A stretch of 55,486 nt of DNA, from contig JAQWLM010000073.1 in assembly GCA_029247315.1 (NCBI GenBank), forward strand, positions 1 through 55,486, read 5' to 3'. Below are positions 1 to 9,456 of the stretch, one piece after another. Origin of the DNA: AAA164-E04 sp014239995. GTDB lineage: Bacteria; Verrucomicrobiota; Verrucomicrobiia; Limisphaerales; AAA164-E04. Position numbers and translations under genes: made by a program. A model generated the notes under the pieces. It made no database searches. It saw only the letters and a program-made list of their open reading frames with translations, and had not been told where the DNA came from. The stretch's first letter is position 1. The number at the start of each line of letters is the position of its first letter.

Positions 1-506
1 ACGCGACTGGAAAAAAGAGCCACACCGTGGCCTTCGAGAATCCAATGCCAATGACTGGGTCACAAGGATCACCTGATGGGTAAAACCCGGCTGAACCTTC
101 CATTTTATTTTTTCTAAACCGACCACAGGACCTCGCAAGCGAATCCTTTTTTGAAGGTATCCTTGCTGCTGCCAGAACTACGAATCAGCTCCATAATAAA
201 GATTCCGACATGATGAACCTGGTCATTTTGCTTTGAAATGGTCCCTGTGGCTTGCTGGCTTTGTCCACAGTCAGCTGATCCGGAGAATTCAAAGACCCCA
301 CCCATTCTGTCCGTGCCCCCCATCACGGCCTCCTGGAATCCAGGACCTCCAAGAGAGGTTACATGACCGTTCATCCCATGCATGATGAGGTCTTACGGTT
401 TTTCAAAGACTCTCTGACGCTCAAAAAGCATCTTTAAAAAACGGCAGGTTGATAAACTTGCAATATCCTGACATCACCTCCTATTTTAGAAGCATCAGGC
501 AGGCTT
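1..506. other. Leading stretch with no convincing gene
   Basis: About 500 bases before the first clear gene. An 89-codon open frame on the minus strand (114-383) has no domain I recognise and no clear ribosome binding site. It could be a small hypothetical gene or chance. I see no RNA gene or repeat here. Confidence 0.5.
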
Positions 507-1040
507 ATGGCGGAGGAAATTTTTGACGTGGTAAATGAGCAGGACGAGGTCATCGACCAGCGCCCGCGCAGCGAGGTGCACTCAAGGGACCTCCTGCACC
601 GTGCAGTGCATGTGCTGGTGTTTCATTCCAATGGGAACCTTTTTCTTCAGAAGCGCTCCATGCTCAAGGACTGCTTTCCTGGCACTTGGGATTCCTCTGC
701 CTCGGGTCACCTCGATACCGGGGAATCCTACGATGCCTGTGCCTTGCGCGAGCTGGGTGAGGAATTGGGATGCCAACCCAATCAGCCCCTGGAAAAGCTA
801 TTCAAGATGGATGCTCAGCTGGAAACAGGGTGGGAATTCGTCTGGATTTATCAGGTCCGTCACGATGGACCCTTCAAGCTCCAGCCCGAGGAAATCGAAT
901 GTGGCGACTGGTTCACCATGGAACACATCCAGGAATGGCTGCGTGATCGACCCGAGGATTTTGCCAGTGCCTTCCGTGCACTCTGGAAGCGCTACCTTGC
1001 GTGGGAAACCAACAGCCACCAAACCCGGAATCGATCATGA
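507..1040 (+). CDS. NUDIX hydrolase, IPP-isomerase/YfcD-like
   Basis: A 177-residue protein with a complete Nudix box at about residues 67-88 (GHLDTGE, then RELGEELG), the loop-helix-loop that binds Mg2+ and cleaves nucleoside-diphosphate-X substrates. The N-terminus (EEIFDVVNEQDEVI, then a basic R..VH..LLHRAVHV stretch) follows the pattern of the type-1 isopentenyl-diphosphate isomerase/YfcD branch of the superfamily. The substrate cannot be read from the sequence. Its stop overlaps the start of the ROK kinase gene in an ATGA, so the two are very probably translated from one message. The start is the ATG at 507. Length is normal for the family. Confidence 0.9.
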   Translation: MAEEIFDVVNEQDEVIDQRPRSEVHSRDLLHRAVHVLVFHSNGNLFLQKRSMLKDCFPGTWDSSASGHLDTGESYDACALRELGEELGCQPNQPLEKLFKMDAQLETGWEFVWIYQVRHDGPFKLQPEEIECGDWFTMEHIQEWLRDRPEDFASAFRALWKRYLAWETNSHQTRNRS

Positions 1041-1930
1041 GCCACATTCTGGGTATCGACCTCGGAGGCACGCGCATCAAATACCTGGCAAGCACTCCAA
1101 ATGGCGAGGTCCTGGTTAAAAAGGCAGTGGACTTCGACCCATCACAATCTCTCGATTGGCGCAACAGGATTCAGGATATTGCAGACAAACTACCGGGCCA
1201 ATACGACATCCCCCCTTTCGAGCGCATCGGAATTTCAGCTCCGGGCCTGGCTGCACGGGACGCACGCTCCATTCGCCACATGCCCGGGCGACTCAAGGGC
1301 CTGGAAGGGCTGGACTGGACAGACGCCCTCGGCACAAAACTACCCGTTCAAGTCATGAACGATGCCCAGGCGGCCCTGATGGGTGAAGTGTGGAAAGGTG
1401 CTGCCCAGGGACTCTCCAATGTGCTCATGATCACGCTGGGTACCGGGGTGGGCGGTGCCGCCATGGTCGATGGTCAACTACTGAGAGGCCACATCGGAAG
1501 AGCGGGACATCTCGGGCATATCAGCCTGGACGTGGACGGCCCCCCGGACATCTGCCGCACCCCGGGCAGCCTGGAGACAGCCATCGGCAATTGTTCCATC
1601 AAGGAACGGACCAAGGGGCGCTTTACCTCCACGCATGACCTGGTCAAGGCAGGTCTCCAGGGAGATACCGAGGCACTGCATATCTGGCATCGATCCGTTC
1701 GGCATCTCGCTGCAGGGTTGGTCTCCCTGATCAATGTGCTGGATCCGGAAGCCATCCTGCTGGGTGGCGGCATTGCTGAATCAGGCCGGGCACTGCTGGA
1801 TCCGCTCCAGCGAGAACTGGACCGGATGGAGTGGATCATTCAGGAGCATCGGGTCGCCATTATCAGCGCATCGCTGGGTGAGTTTGCGGGTGCCTATGGC
1901 GCGGCATGCATGGCTTCCGCAGACGTATAA
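1037..1930 (+). CDS. ROK-family sugar kinase with altered sugar/zinc site
   Basis: A 297-residue ROK protein (glucokinase/transcriptional regulator family, kinase branch without a helix-turn-helix). The N-terminal phosphate-binding motif is LGIDLGGTRIK (5-15), the catalytic Asp is in MNDAQAA (about 110), and a second glycine-rich loop is ITLGTGVGG (132-140). The usual sugar-binding E-x-G-H reads AGHLGH (156-161), with His in place of Glu. The zinc motif CxCGxxGCxE is reduced to DICRTPGSLE (171-180), which keeps the final Glu but only one Cys. Typical ROK kinases phosphorylate glucose or N-acetyl sugars with this site, so the substrate may differ. I chose the ATG at 1037, which forms a 4-base overlap with the preceding stop. 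A longer frame from 1001 would run deep into the NUDIX gene. Confidence 0.85.
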   Translation: MSHILGIDLGGTRIKYLASTPNGEVLVKKAVDFDPSQSLDWRNRIQDIADKLPGQYDIPPFERIGISAPGLAARDARSIRHMPGRLKGLEGLDWTDALGTKLPVQVMNDAQAALMGEVWKGAAQGLSNVLMITLGTGVGGAAMVDGQLLRGHIGRAGHLGHISLDVDGPPDICRTPGSLETAIGNCSIKERTKGRFTSTHDLVKAGLQGDTEALHIWHRSVRHLAAGLVSLINVLDPEAILLGGGIAESGRALLDPLQRELDRMEWIIQEHRVAIISASLGEFAGAYGAACMASADV

Positions 1931-1956
1931 GCCCGTGTTCCGCCGCGACAACGGCT

Positions 1957-3804
1957 TCAAGGCCTTTCCGGGAGAGGGTGTGCAACAGCATAATGAGGGT
2001 ATCTTTCAAGCACAGAGCGCCATTCCAATTCAGCATGGTCATACCTGCCGGCGCGCCATAAATACTCTACCAGCGCCAAGCGGACGCGTGTCGCATGCGG
2101 CATCAAGTCCCTGGCTTTTTCGGCAAACCCTGCTGCTTGATCTGGATCCTGGAGAAGCGATACCAGGCGCGCGGCCAGCAAGGGCAAATGCCAGTCCCGT
2201 GGAAAGGAAAGCATGGCTTCCTGAATCTGCCGAAAGGCCTCCTCAAGATGCGCATCCTCAAGACCGGCATATTGAACCCGAAAGGCGGCCTCCAATGCCT
2301 CCATCCGCGTGGAATGATCCAACTGGTCCAGGAAAGGTGCCCGTTGCTGCAATCGGATCATGGCTTGATTCATCATACCCTCAAGGACGGGATTGTAGCC
2401 CAGTTGCCTGGCACACTCCGGGAGCGAAAGAAGACGCCCTGACTCCTCCTTGCCAGACCCCCTGGGCAGATCAAGCATCTCCTGGAGGTAGGGATAAAAA
2501 TAGGAAGCCACCATGTAAGCTCCGTTGAAACGAAAATCCACGTGCTCGTAAAACCATTCCCGACCAGGAACCCAATCGGGCTTCCCGGAACCTTCCCTGG
2601 CATGGATTCCCAAATGGACCACCGTCATGCCAAGATCCTCATAATCTCTTGCAAGTTCCAGAAGGACGGCATTGACAGGTCCCGTGGCCCGGACGGGCAA
2701 CGCGTCGTAATCGCGAGCAGACGCATAGTGCAGACGTGCCGATGGAAGGTCTTGCATTGCCTCGTACAAACGCGCCATGCGAAAGTGCAACTCGGCATAT
2801 CGAGCATCGATTGCCATCGCCTTTTTAAACGATTCCAGGGCTGGCAGCAGCAATCCCTGCACCCTGGCATGCACACCCTCCGTCACCCAACGATCAAAGG
2901 CCAGCCTGGACACCTCCGGAAAACCTTCAGGATGCAGCGACCCAAGCGGTGGACAATCCTTTTCGTTCACAAGGACGGGAGCGGTAATCACAGGAATGCC
3001 CGCAAACGCAAAATGCTGAAACATGTCACGCAGGTTCTGCCTGAAACGGTCCAGGATTTTTTTTCTGCGCGGATCATCGGGATGCAGACGATGCTTACGA
3101 AAAAAATTCATGTCCGGAGAAAATGCCTGAGCTTCCCCACCCGGGGAAAACATCGAGGCAATCAATTGACCAGTCTTGGTAGCATGCAGTGCCTGCTGGA
3201 GTCTCATCCGCCATACAACTTGTTCTCCAGCCCAATCTGATCCCATCCCATCCCATCCTTCCCATTCGTTGTTGCCCGCATATAAGATGACGAGATCTGG
3301 ATCATAGCGGGTGCATTCAAGGGCGATGAGACGCAGCACGTGCGAGTGGATGCCGCGCATGGCCAGGTTGATCACCTCAAAGGTTCGATCCGGATAACGA
3401 TGGTGCAGCATGCGATCCAGCACGCGGCTGAATCCAAACGCAGGCTCGGGGGTTCCCAGTGCAGCAGCATCTCCAAGAACAAAGAGGCGCATGGTCCCTT
3501 TTTTCTTCGCAGGTAAAAACCTGAAAGGATGTGGCTTGAGAAGACTTTTTTTAGAATGGAATTGCCAGGTGAAATGTTCATTTTCAACCATCATCCCCGT
3601 TTTGGGATCCTTGAGGAAAAAGGTAGTGGGATCGCCATAGCCAAAGGTCCTGAGCACCACCTCAAGCACCAGGAGCAAGCACAGAGCCAGCAGCAGGACC
3701 ACACAGAATCCCAGGATCGTACGCTGCCAAGGTCGCCATTGAGAGAAGTAGCGGCGTGCACCTTCTTGAAGCATATTGAGCTGAGGTTTCAAACCACCGG
3801 ACAT
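1957..3804 (-). CDS. Membrane-anchored SGNH/GDSL-fold protein with TPR-like region, catalytic Ser missing
   Basis: A 615-residue protein. An N-terminal membrane segment (about residues 28-50, rich in L and V) precedes an SGNH-hydrolase domain. Block I reads LFVLGDAAALG where the family has a serine after GD or GE. Block II is INLAMRGIHSH, block III is ILYAGNNEWEG, and the C-terminal catalytic block is approximated by YEHVDFRFNGAY. TPR-like helices lie between blocks (LHFRMARLYEAMQDLPSARL) and at the C-terminus. Related planctomycete and verrucomicrobial proteins read GESAA at block I, so the Ser to Ala change is visible and may make this a binding protein rather than an esterase. It is the last gene of a run on the minus strand after pit and phoU, and it ends 27 bases from the convergent ROK kinase gene. 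Confidence 0.75.
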   Translation of the reverse strand: MSGGLKPQLNMLQEGARRYFSQWRPWQRTILGFCVVLLLALCLLLVLEVVLRTFGYGDPTTFFLKDPKTGMMVENEHFTWQFHSKKSLLKPHPFRFLPAKKKGTMRLFVLGDAAALGTPEPAFGFSRVLDRMLHHRYPDRTFEVINLAMRGIHSHVLRLIALECTRYDPDLVILYAGNNEWEGWDGMGSDWAGEQVVWRMRLQQALHATKTGQLIASMFSPGGEAQAFSPDMNFFRKHRLHPDDPRRKKILDRFRQNLRDMFQHFAFAGIPVITAPVLVNEKDCPPLGSLHPEGFPEVSRLAFDRWVTEGVHARVQGLLLPALESFKKAMAIDARYAELHFRMARLYEAMQDLPSARLHYASARDYDALPVRATGPVNAVLLELARDYEDLGMTVVHLGIHAREGSGKPDWVPGREWFYEHVDFRFNGAYMVASYFYPYLQEMLDLPRGSGKEESGRLLSLPECARQLGYNPVLEGMMNQAMIRLQQRAPFLDQLDHSTRMEALEAAFRVQYAGLEDAHLEEAFRQIQEAMLSFPRDWHLPLLAARLVSLLQDPDQAAGFAEKARDLMPHATRVRLALVEYLWRAGRYDHAELEWRSVLERYPHYAVAHPLPERP

Positions 3805-3870
3805 GCACGACAGGCTAGGTGGAGAAGGTTGAAGGGAAAAGCCTATTTGCGCCCCGGTTGTTCGGCAGGA

Positions 3871-4518
3871 CTACTCATGCCGGATGTCTCGAGCCTCACA
3901 GACATACACCACTTGCTCGGCAATATTGCTGGCATGATCTCCGATGCGCTCAAGACTCTTGGCAATGGTGATATAGTGCAGACAAGGAAGCACCAGAGAG
4001 GGATCGCCCTGCATGCATGCACACATTTGCTGGCAGATGGACTTGTAGATGCGATCCGCTTCCTTGTCTCGAGGCACGATGGACCGGGCATCGGCAGCAC
4101 GACGATGTACAAAGGCATCCAGAGCCGATTTCAGCATCTCAATGACCAGGTCGGCAAGAGACTGTATGTCGACATGCATGCTCAATGGCTTTTCCTTCAT
4201 GAGCTCGATACTGCGGCGCGATATCGTGGTTGCCTCATCACCCACACGCTCCAGCTCCGTGGAGATTTTCATGGCCATGGCCGTAAAACGAAGATCCTCA
4301 GCCAAAGGAGCAAGAGCCAGGATGGCAATGGCAGACTCATCCACCTCTTTTTCGAGTTGATCGATCACAGAATCCTGTTCCTCGACGGACGCCGCAAGGC
4401 GCTCATCACGCTGCAGCAATGAGCGAACAGCCTTGCGGACACATTGCTCGGCATTGCTGGCCATCAACAGCAACTGCTGCATGAGTTGGTCAATCTGTAT
4501 CGGGGCTTCACTCTTCAT
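3871..4518 (-). CDS. phoU: PhoU-family phosphate transport regulator
   Basis: About 216 residues with two PhoU repeats of three-helix bundles. The metal-binding E-x-x-x-D signatures are visible as ELERVGDEA in the first repeat and SLERIGDHASNIAE in the second. PhoU proteins damp phosphate uptake and PhoR signalling. Here the gene follows a PiT-type permease on the same strand (gap about 230 bases), suggesting it tunes that transporter. This differs from the classical pst operon setting. I used the ATG at 4518. An in-frame GTG at 4548 would add ten residues. Confidence 0.9.
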   Translation of the reverse strand: MKSEAPIQIDQLMQQLLLMASNAEQCVRKAVRSLLQRDERLAASVEEQDSVIDQLEKEVDESAIAILALAPLAEDLRFTAMAMKISTELERVGDEATTISRRSIELMKEKPLSMHVDIQSLADLVIEMLKSALDAFVHRRAADARSIVPRDKEADRIYKSICQQMCACMQGDPSLVLPCLHYITIAKSLERIGDHASNIAEQVVYVCEARDIRHE

Positions 4519-4746
4519 CTTACCATGGGCATCTAACGTTGAAGGCACTCACAGCATGCAACAAGCACAAGGTCTTGTCACGTGATCCCGTGAGACAGGA
4601 TTCCTGAATGTCAGCAGACTATCCTGGACGAAGGGGGGGGAAAAACTGAATGGCAGGGAAGTGCCGTTCGGCCTCCCGCCATTCCAACATCTTGGTGAAG
4701 GCCTGTGGGTGCCAAAAAAAACGAAAATCATGCCAGGCGCAGGGGA

Positions 4747-6318
4747 TTACATCTGGTCATTATCCGCATCGGAAGCAAATCGGGCATCGGATTTACCGCC
4801 AGCCTTCTCAATGAACTGCTGCTTACGGAGAGCGGCTTGTTCCTTCAACTGGGCTTCATGCTTGTTGGCTCGTTGACGGATTGCAAGTCGGGAGACCAGG
4901 TTAAAGCCAAGCCCGATCAATATTCCAAACAAGCCCAGGAAGCCGATCAGCTTTGAAATCACGCCTGCCATCACCGCCGCCAGAATCGCAGAAAAAAACC
5001 AGCAAAAGACCACCCAGATGGTCCGACCCATTTTCAGTGCTGCATCACCACGGGCAAAAATCTTGTCTGCCCACCCGGTTGAAATCATCGCAGCGAAAGC
5101 AACGTATGTCGTTGATACCGGCAACCCCATACCAGAGGCAAAGGCAATCACGCTTCCCGTGACGGAAGTGATCACCGCGGCCCTCAAGGCATCATAGTGC
5201 TGCAGTTTTTCGTTGTCGTTGGAAACTGGCTGCGGTGCAAGTGCGTGATCCTGTCCTGTCTTGGGAACGATCCACCGAGCCATTGCGATGCACCATTGAG
5301 GCGCGTAAAGCCGCACTAGGTCTCCCTGGCTTCCAGTATTCACCGCTGCACGAGTCACCCGCTGGGCTGTCTTGGTCGTCATTCCCAGAAAAAGCAGTAC
5401 CCCGCAGCAGAAAAGCGCGAACCAGGGCACAGCCACCTCGCCCGCCAGCGAGCCATTCTGCAGGATCATGAAAATGGCCAGACCCGGTGAGGCACAATTG
5501 GCCAGATCGTTCTGACCAAACGCCACCGCGGTGGCAATCATTCCCAACACAGCCAATCCTGCAAAGAGTCTCTTGTATATAAACCGACCCCAGAAATGAA
5601 TCGCCAGAAAAGTGAGCGCGGTAAGGGCGGCCCAGACGATGAGCAGGGCAAAGGGTGCCCCCAGGGTGTCCAATGTGCCGGACTTGATTGCTTTGACAAA
5701 CCCCACGTTCTTCATCCCCTTCATCAGGAGAAAATAGACCAGGCCGGTCAGCAGAGCGCCCGCCATCCAGGGTCCGTGCAACTTGATCGTGTCAGGATCC
5801 TCGCAATCCTCCCTGACGACTCCACGAAACATGCGTTGAACCAGAAAACCAGCAATACCACTGACCAGGATCGAACAGATGATACCCAGGATGACCTGCG
5901 TACTCTTGTCCCAATGGATCGCCTCGGCTCCTCCCATGGCAAATCCACTGCCCAGGAGGGCAAAGACCAGGCACGCCGTGGTGGAAACAGGCATGCCATA
6001 AGCCGAGAACGAATAAAGCAAGACCGTGTTGGTAAGGTAGACTCCAATATAGACACTGATGGCAGCGTCGATACCGGGGAGACTTGCTGGGTCAAAAATG
6101 CCTTTGCGCGCCGTTTCCATCACAGGCGAAGAGGCCATGGCACCGATGATCACCGAGATACCGGCAATCCAAACCGCCCTGCGACGGGTCAGCACGCGTG
6201 CTCCAAAGACAGCATTGACGATGTTGGCGGCATCATTGCGACCCACTTCGACCGTGTTCCAGATGAGCATGATCAAGGCAATCGCCCCCACCAGATAATG
6301 AAAAAGTGTCAGTTCCAT
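4747..6318 (-). CDS. pit: PiT-family inorganic phosphate permease
   Basis: About 523 residues, with ten or more hydrophobic segments in two halves. The PiT signature GRNDAANIVNAVFGARV is near the N-terminus and its inverted counterpart is QNDLANCASPG in the second half. PiT proteins import phosphate as a neutral metal-phosphate with protons, or with Na+ in some relatives. The C-terminal 50 residues form a charged Lys/Gln/Ala-rich cytoplasmic tail. phoU follows on the same strand. The start is taken at the ATG at 6318. An in-frame GTG at 6339 adds seven residues that do not look like a membrane protein start. Confidence 0.92.
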   Translation of the reverse strand: MELTLFHYLVGAIALIMLIWNTVEVGRNDAANIVNAVFGARVLTRRRAVWIAGISVIIGAMASSPVMETARKGIFDPASLPGIDAAISVYIGVYLTNTVLLYSFSAYGMPVSTTACLVFALLGSGFAMGGAEAIHWDKSTQVILGIICSILVSGIAGFLVQRMFRGVVREDCEDPDTIKLHGPWMAGALLTGLVYFLLMKGMKNVGFVKAIKSGTLDTLGAPFALLIVWAALTALTFLAIHFWGRFIYKRLFAGLAVLGMIATAVAFGQNDLANCASPGLAIFMILQNGSLAGEVAVPWFALFCCGVLLFLGMTTKTAQRVTRAAVNTGSQGDLVRLYAPQWCIAMARWIVPKTGQDHALAPQPVSNDNEKLQHYDALRAAVITSVTGSVIAFASGMGLPVSTTYVAFAAMISTGWADKIFARGDAALKMGRTIWVVFCWFFSAILAAVMAGVISKLIGFLGLFGILIGLGFNLVSRLAIRQRANKHEAQLKEQAALRKQQFIEKAGGKSDARFASDADNDQM

Positions 6319-6523
6319 AAGGCAAAATCCAAACCACACCTACCAGACATGCGACCCAAGGGCATTTGAGATCCGTTATTCGAATGAACCGAGCCTCAAG
6401 CTTGTCATAACGGATGTGCGCAGCCGCATGCACCCGGAGCCTTACTGAAAAGAAAGGCGGAGTCAACCGTCAGAAATGTTACTTTTGTGTGACGCTGCTA
6501 CTCGAGCAAGGAGGATATCGATC

Positions 6524-7558
6524 TCACTCAAAAGGTTCCTGCTCCGAGCCCTGGAGACCTTCACCACGCGCCAGGCGGGCCATTTTCTTGGCAAGATCAG
6601 TTCCACTCCACAGGTTACCGATGATGATTTCCTGGATGATGCCCTCTGGATCGACCAACACGGTGCGCAGGTTATGATCCCAGTCCAGGATGGACCCCTC
6701 GGAACGATAAAAGAGAAGACCAAACTGCTCGGTCAATGCATCAATCTCGATCATGGCACCCGTGGCGAAGGTCCATGTGGCTGGATCATACTGATACGCG
6801 CTCGCATAGAATTTGAGACGTTCGGGAGTGTCATGGACTGGATCAAAACTCAAGGAAAGGAAATGCCAGTTGTCCGGGGCATCCTCCAAGGCCTTCAACT
6901 CCCGTTGTGCAAGGCGAAACTGCTGGTTCATCTTGGGACAAAAGTCAGGCAGGGGACAGCGCGTGTAGATAAAGGTCAGGGCCACGGCCTTGCCACGGAA
7001 CTGGTCCAGGGTGACAGGAGCTGAAAACTGGTTGGTCAGGGGAACATTGGGCAGAAGGTCACCCACTGCCAGCGGTTTGACTTCCCGCACTTGGCGCCAT
7101 GCTGCCGTCTTGGGAAGCTGATCCAGGGAGGGAACCGGCTGGGGCTTTTTCTCCACCCCATCAATCCAGCTGCGTTCCTCGGTCACATGCAGCAGAAAGC
7201 TAATGACATCCCCCTCATGCACGTGGGCCCACTCATGGGTGTTCCCGATATTGAAGGGCATGACCATGGCCTCCATGTAGCCAGGGATTTCCTCGTGGTC
7301 AATGCGGGCACGGGAAAGATCTGGTTCGATGGAGATGACCTTGCCTGAGACTGTAAATAATTCCAGGGAGGCATTTCCTTCCTTACCACTCGAAACCGGT
7401 ACCGGGGACGATGGTTCAATCGTCGCCTGAACTGCAGCAGGCGTCCCCCCTTCACCCGTGGGCTCATCGCTGCCCGTGGGCTGACAAGCTACCCAGGGCA
7501 AACATGTGATAAGCACAAGGAGATAACAACAACTGACCATGGACCATCGTCTAGACAT
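6524..7558 (-). CDS. Lipoprotein: CusF-like copper domain fused to SCO1/SenC
   Basis: About 344 residues. A lipoprotein signal (LLVLITCLPWVAC) is followed by a Pro/Ser/Thr-rich linker. Next comes a CusF-type copper-binding beta-barrel (GKVISIEP, then EEIPGYMEAMVMPFNI, with the paired Met residues typical of the copper site). The C-terminal half is a SCO1/SenC thioredoxin fold with the copper-binding cysteines in TRCPLPDFCPKM and the conserved His in WDHNLRTVLVDPEG. SCO proteins deliver copper to the CuA centre of cytochrome c oxidase or act as envelope thiol-disulfide reductants. No oxidase genes lie nearby. The ATG at 7558 directly precedes the signal peptide. An upstream TTG at 7594 is less likely. 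Confidence 0.9.
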   Translation of the reverse strand: MSRRWSMVSCCYLLVLITCLPWVACQPTGSDEPTGEGGTPAAVQATIEPSSPVPVSSGKEGNASLELFTVSGKVISIEPDLSRARIDHEEIPGYMEAMVMPFNIGNTHEWAHVHEGDVISFLLHVTEERSWIDGVEKKPQPVPSLDQLPKTAAWRQVREVKPLAVGDLLPNVPLTNQFSAPVTLDQFRGKAVALTFIYTRCPLPDFCPKMNQQFRLAQRELKALEDAPDNWHFLSLSFDPVHDTPERLKFYASAYQYDPATWTFATGAMIEIDALTEQFGLLFYRSEGSILDWDHNLRTVLVDPEGIIQEIIIGNLWSGTDLAKKMARLARGEGLQGSEQEPFE

Positions 7559-7680
7559 AAAGGCTACATGCCATGAATGGGCACTTTTTTCCAATCATTT
7601 TCGAAACGGATCGATCCTCCTCCACCCTCCGTTGAACCAGCTTTTGACCTGGCTCGCGGAATCCTCTAGGATGCGTGTTC

Positions 7681-8772
7681 ATGAGAACCGTCCAAGTGCC
7701 CCTGGATGACCGATCGTATCGCATCCTGATTGGTCCCGACCTGATGCCACAAATCGGTCGGCAGTGCCGCCGATTGAAGCTTAGCGGAGCCTGCACTGTC
7801 ATCACCGATGAGCATGTCAGGCCACTCTATGCCAAGACCGTCCTGAACTCACTTGAATCGGCAGGCTTTCGAACCCACTTGGTAAGCATTCCAGCAGGGG
7901 AACCATCCAAGCAACTGAAGATGGTGCATCGATGTTACAATGCATTGGCCGAGGCACGGCTGGATCGTCGGTCCTTCGTGGTGGCCCTGGGCGGTGGAGT
8001 GGTTGGGGACATGGCCGGATTTGTGGCTGCATCCTATCTGCGCGGAGTGGATTTCGTCCAGATCCCCACCACCCTGCTCTCCCAGGTCGACAGCTCGGTA
8101 GGAGGGAAAGTTGGTGTCAACCTCAAGGCGGGCAAGAATCTTGTCGGTGCCTTTTATCAGCCTCGACTGGTGCTCTGTGACCTGGACAGCCTCAAGACAC
8201 TGCCCGCTCGTGAATACCGTGCGGGGCTCGCCGAGGTCATCAAGTACGGTATCATCGACGATGCCACCCTTTTCAGGCGCCTGGAGAAAGACATGTCGAA
8301 GATCCTCAGCAAGGATAGCTCGGTGCTGGGAAGCATCATTGCCCGCTGCTGCCAGATCAAGGCCAGGGTGGTGGGTGCCGATGAAAAGGAAGGAGGCCTG
8401 CGCGCCATCCTGAACTATGGACACACCATCGGCCACGCCATTGAGGCCATCACCCGCTACGGTACTTTCCTGCACGGGGAAGCCATTTCCATCGGACAGG
8501 TAGCGGCAGGTATCTTGTCCAGAGAGCTGACCGGGTTTCCTGAGGGAGAGGCAGCAAGGGCCAGGCACTTGTTTGAAATTACCGGGCTTCCCACCTCCCT
8601 GAAACTCTCCACCCTGCAACGAAAAAAATTGATGGATGCCATGCAACTGGACAAGAAAGTCAGTGAAGGCAAGGTCAAGTTTGTCCTGGCTTCAGCCATC
8701 GGGAGCGTGACCCCCGGTCACACGGTGGATCCACGCTCCGTCCATGCGGCCCTGGACCAGGTGACCTCCTGA
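7681..8772 (+). CDS. aroB: 3-dehydroquinate synthase
   Basis: 363 residues, the second enzyme of the shikimate pathway, which converts DAHP to 3-dehydroquinate with NAD+ and a divalent metal. The NAD-binding segment ALGGGVVGDMAGFVA, the motif QIPTTLLSQVDSSVGGK, and the metal ligands in LNYGHTIGHAIE and LHGEAISIG are all present. Length is normal. I start at the ATG at 7681, which has AGGA nine bases upstream. A GTG two codons earlier would lie too close to that site. A conserved-looking hypothetical gene follows 26 bases downstream and probably shares the transcript. Confidence 0.95.
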   Translation: MRTVQVPLDDRSYRILIGPDLMPQIGRQCRRLKLSGACTVITDEHVRPLYAKTVLNSLESAGFRTHLVSIPAGEPSKQLKMVHRCYNALAEARLDRRSFVVALGGGVVGDMAGFVAASYLRGVDFVQIPTTLLSQVDSSVGGKVGVNLKAGKNLVGAFYQPRLVLCDLDSLKTLPAREYRAGLAEVIKYGIIDDATLFRRLEKDMSKILSKDSSVLGSIIARCCQIKARVVGADEKEGGLRAILNYGHTIGHAIEAITRYGTFLHGEAISIGQVAAGILSRELTGFPEGEAARARHLFEITGLPTSLKLSTLQRKKLMDAMQLDKKVSEGKVKFVLASAIGSVTPGHTVDPRSVHAALDQVTS

Positions 8773-8798
8773 GCTTCCGAAAAAAACTTTTTACTGCC

Positions 8799-9434
8799 AT
8801 GGCCTCCGTCAATGACCAGATCGTCCGCGAATTCTTTGAAATGCACGGGTTCCTTGTGCGCCAGGTCCGCAAGCACGTCTCTCCCATGGCGGAGGACGCG
8901 GAGGAATCCGATTTCTGGATCTGGAAACCCGCCGATACGAGTCCATCTGCCCCGCGGCCCGGGGACGTGTCGATGCGCAACATCCACGCCCTTGAAAGTG
9001 CCATCCTCTTTGTAAAGCCGTGGCATACGGAAACCTTTACTGCAGGTATCATCGAGCATGATCTGGAACTCGCCAAGCGGCTTTCCCGTTCCGTGGAAGG
9101 CAGCGAACCGGATGCCCAGACCTTTCTGGAGCATCAACCTTCCAAAATCCTGATCCTCTCCAGATTGCCCAAGGGAAAATCAGCACGCGAGGAGAGTATC
9201 ACGCTGATACGGGAGAAAGGTTTTGATGGGGTACTGACATTTGAGGAGATCCTTCCCAGTCTCCTGGACCAAGTGAAAGTCAACCGCAACTATCAGCGCT
9301 CGGATTTGCTGCAAACCCTGCGCATACTCAAAAACTACAAGCTGTTGCGCCCCCTTCAGCTCGAACTTTTCGGAGAGCCCGGTCCAAGAGGCAAGCGCGG
9401 CAAGGCCCCAGCCAAGAGAAAACCAAGGCGCTGA
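8799..9434 (+). CDS. Uncharacterised protein downstream of aroB
   Basis: A 211-residue soluble protein that I do not recognise. The N-terminal half alternates beta and helix (IVREFFEMHGFLVRQVRKH; DFWIWKP; SAILFVKPWHTETFT), and PSKILILSRLP and FDGVLTFEEIL fit strand-helix units of an alpha/beta fold. The C-terminus ends in a strongly basic tail (GKRGKAPAKRKPRR) that could bind nucleic acid. A short LQLELFGEPG segment precedes the tail. The order 'strand, then D-x-W, then E/K residues' is loosely like a restriction-endonuclease fold, but I would not assign that. It lies 26 bases after aroB and ends 22 bases from a convergent gene. Confidence 0.7.
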   Translation: MASVNDQIVREFFEMHGFLVRQVRKHVSPMAEDAEESDFWIWKPADTSPSAPRPGDVSMRNIHALESAILFVKPWHTETFTAGIIEHDLELAKRLSRSVEGSEPDAQTFLEHQPSKILILSRLPKGKSAREESITLIREKGFDGVLTFEEILPSLLDQVKVNRNYQRSDLLQTLRILKNYKLLRPLQLELFGEPGPRGKRGKAPAKRKPRR

Positions 9435-9456
9435 ATAGCGCGCGCAGCCGTCCGCC

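Noticed and set aside
6395..6425. Pho-box-like sequence (CTTGTCATAACGGATGTG) near pit
   Set aside because: Only one half matches the consensus, and it points away from pit.
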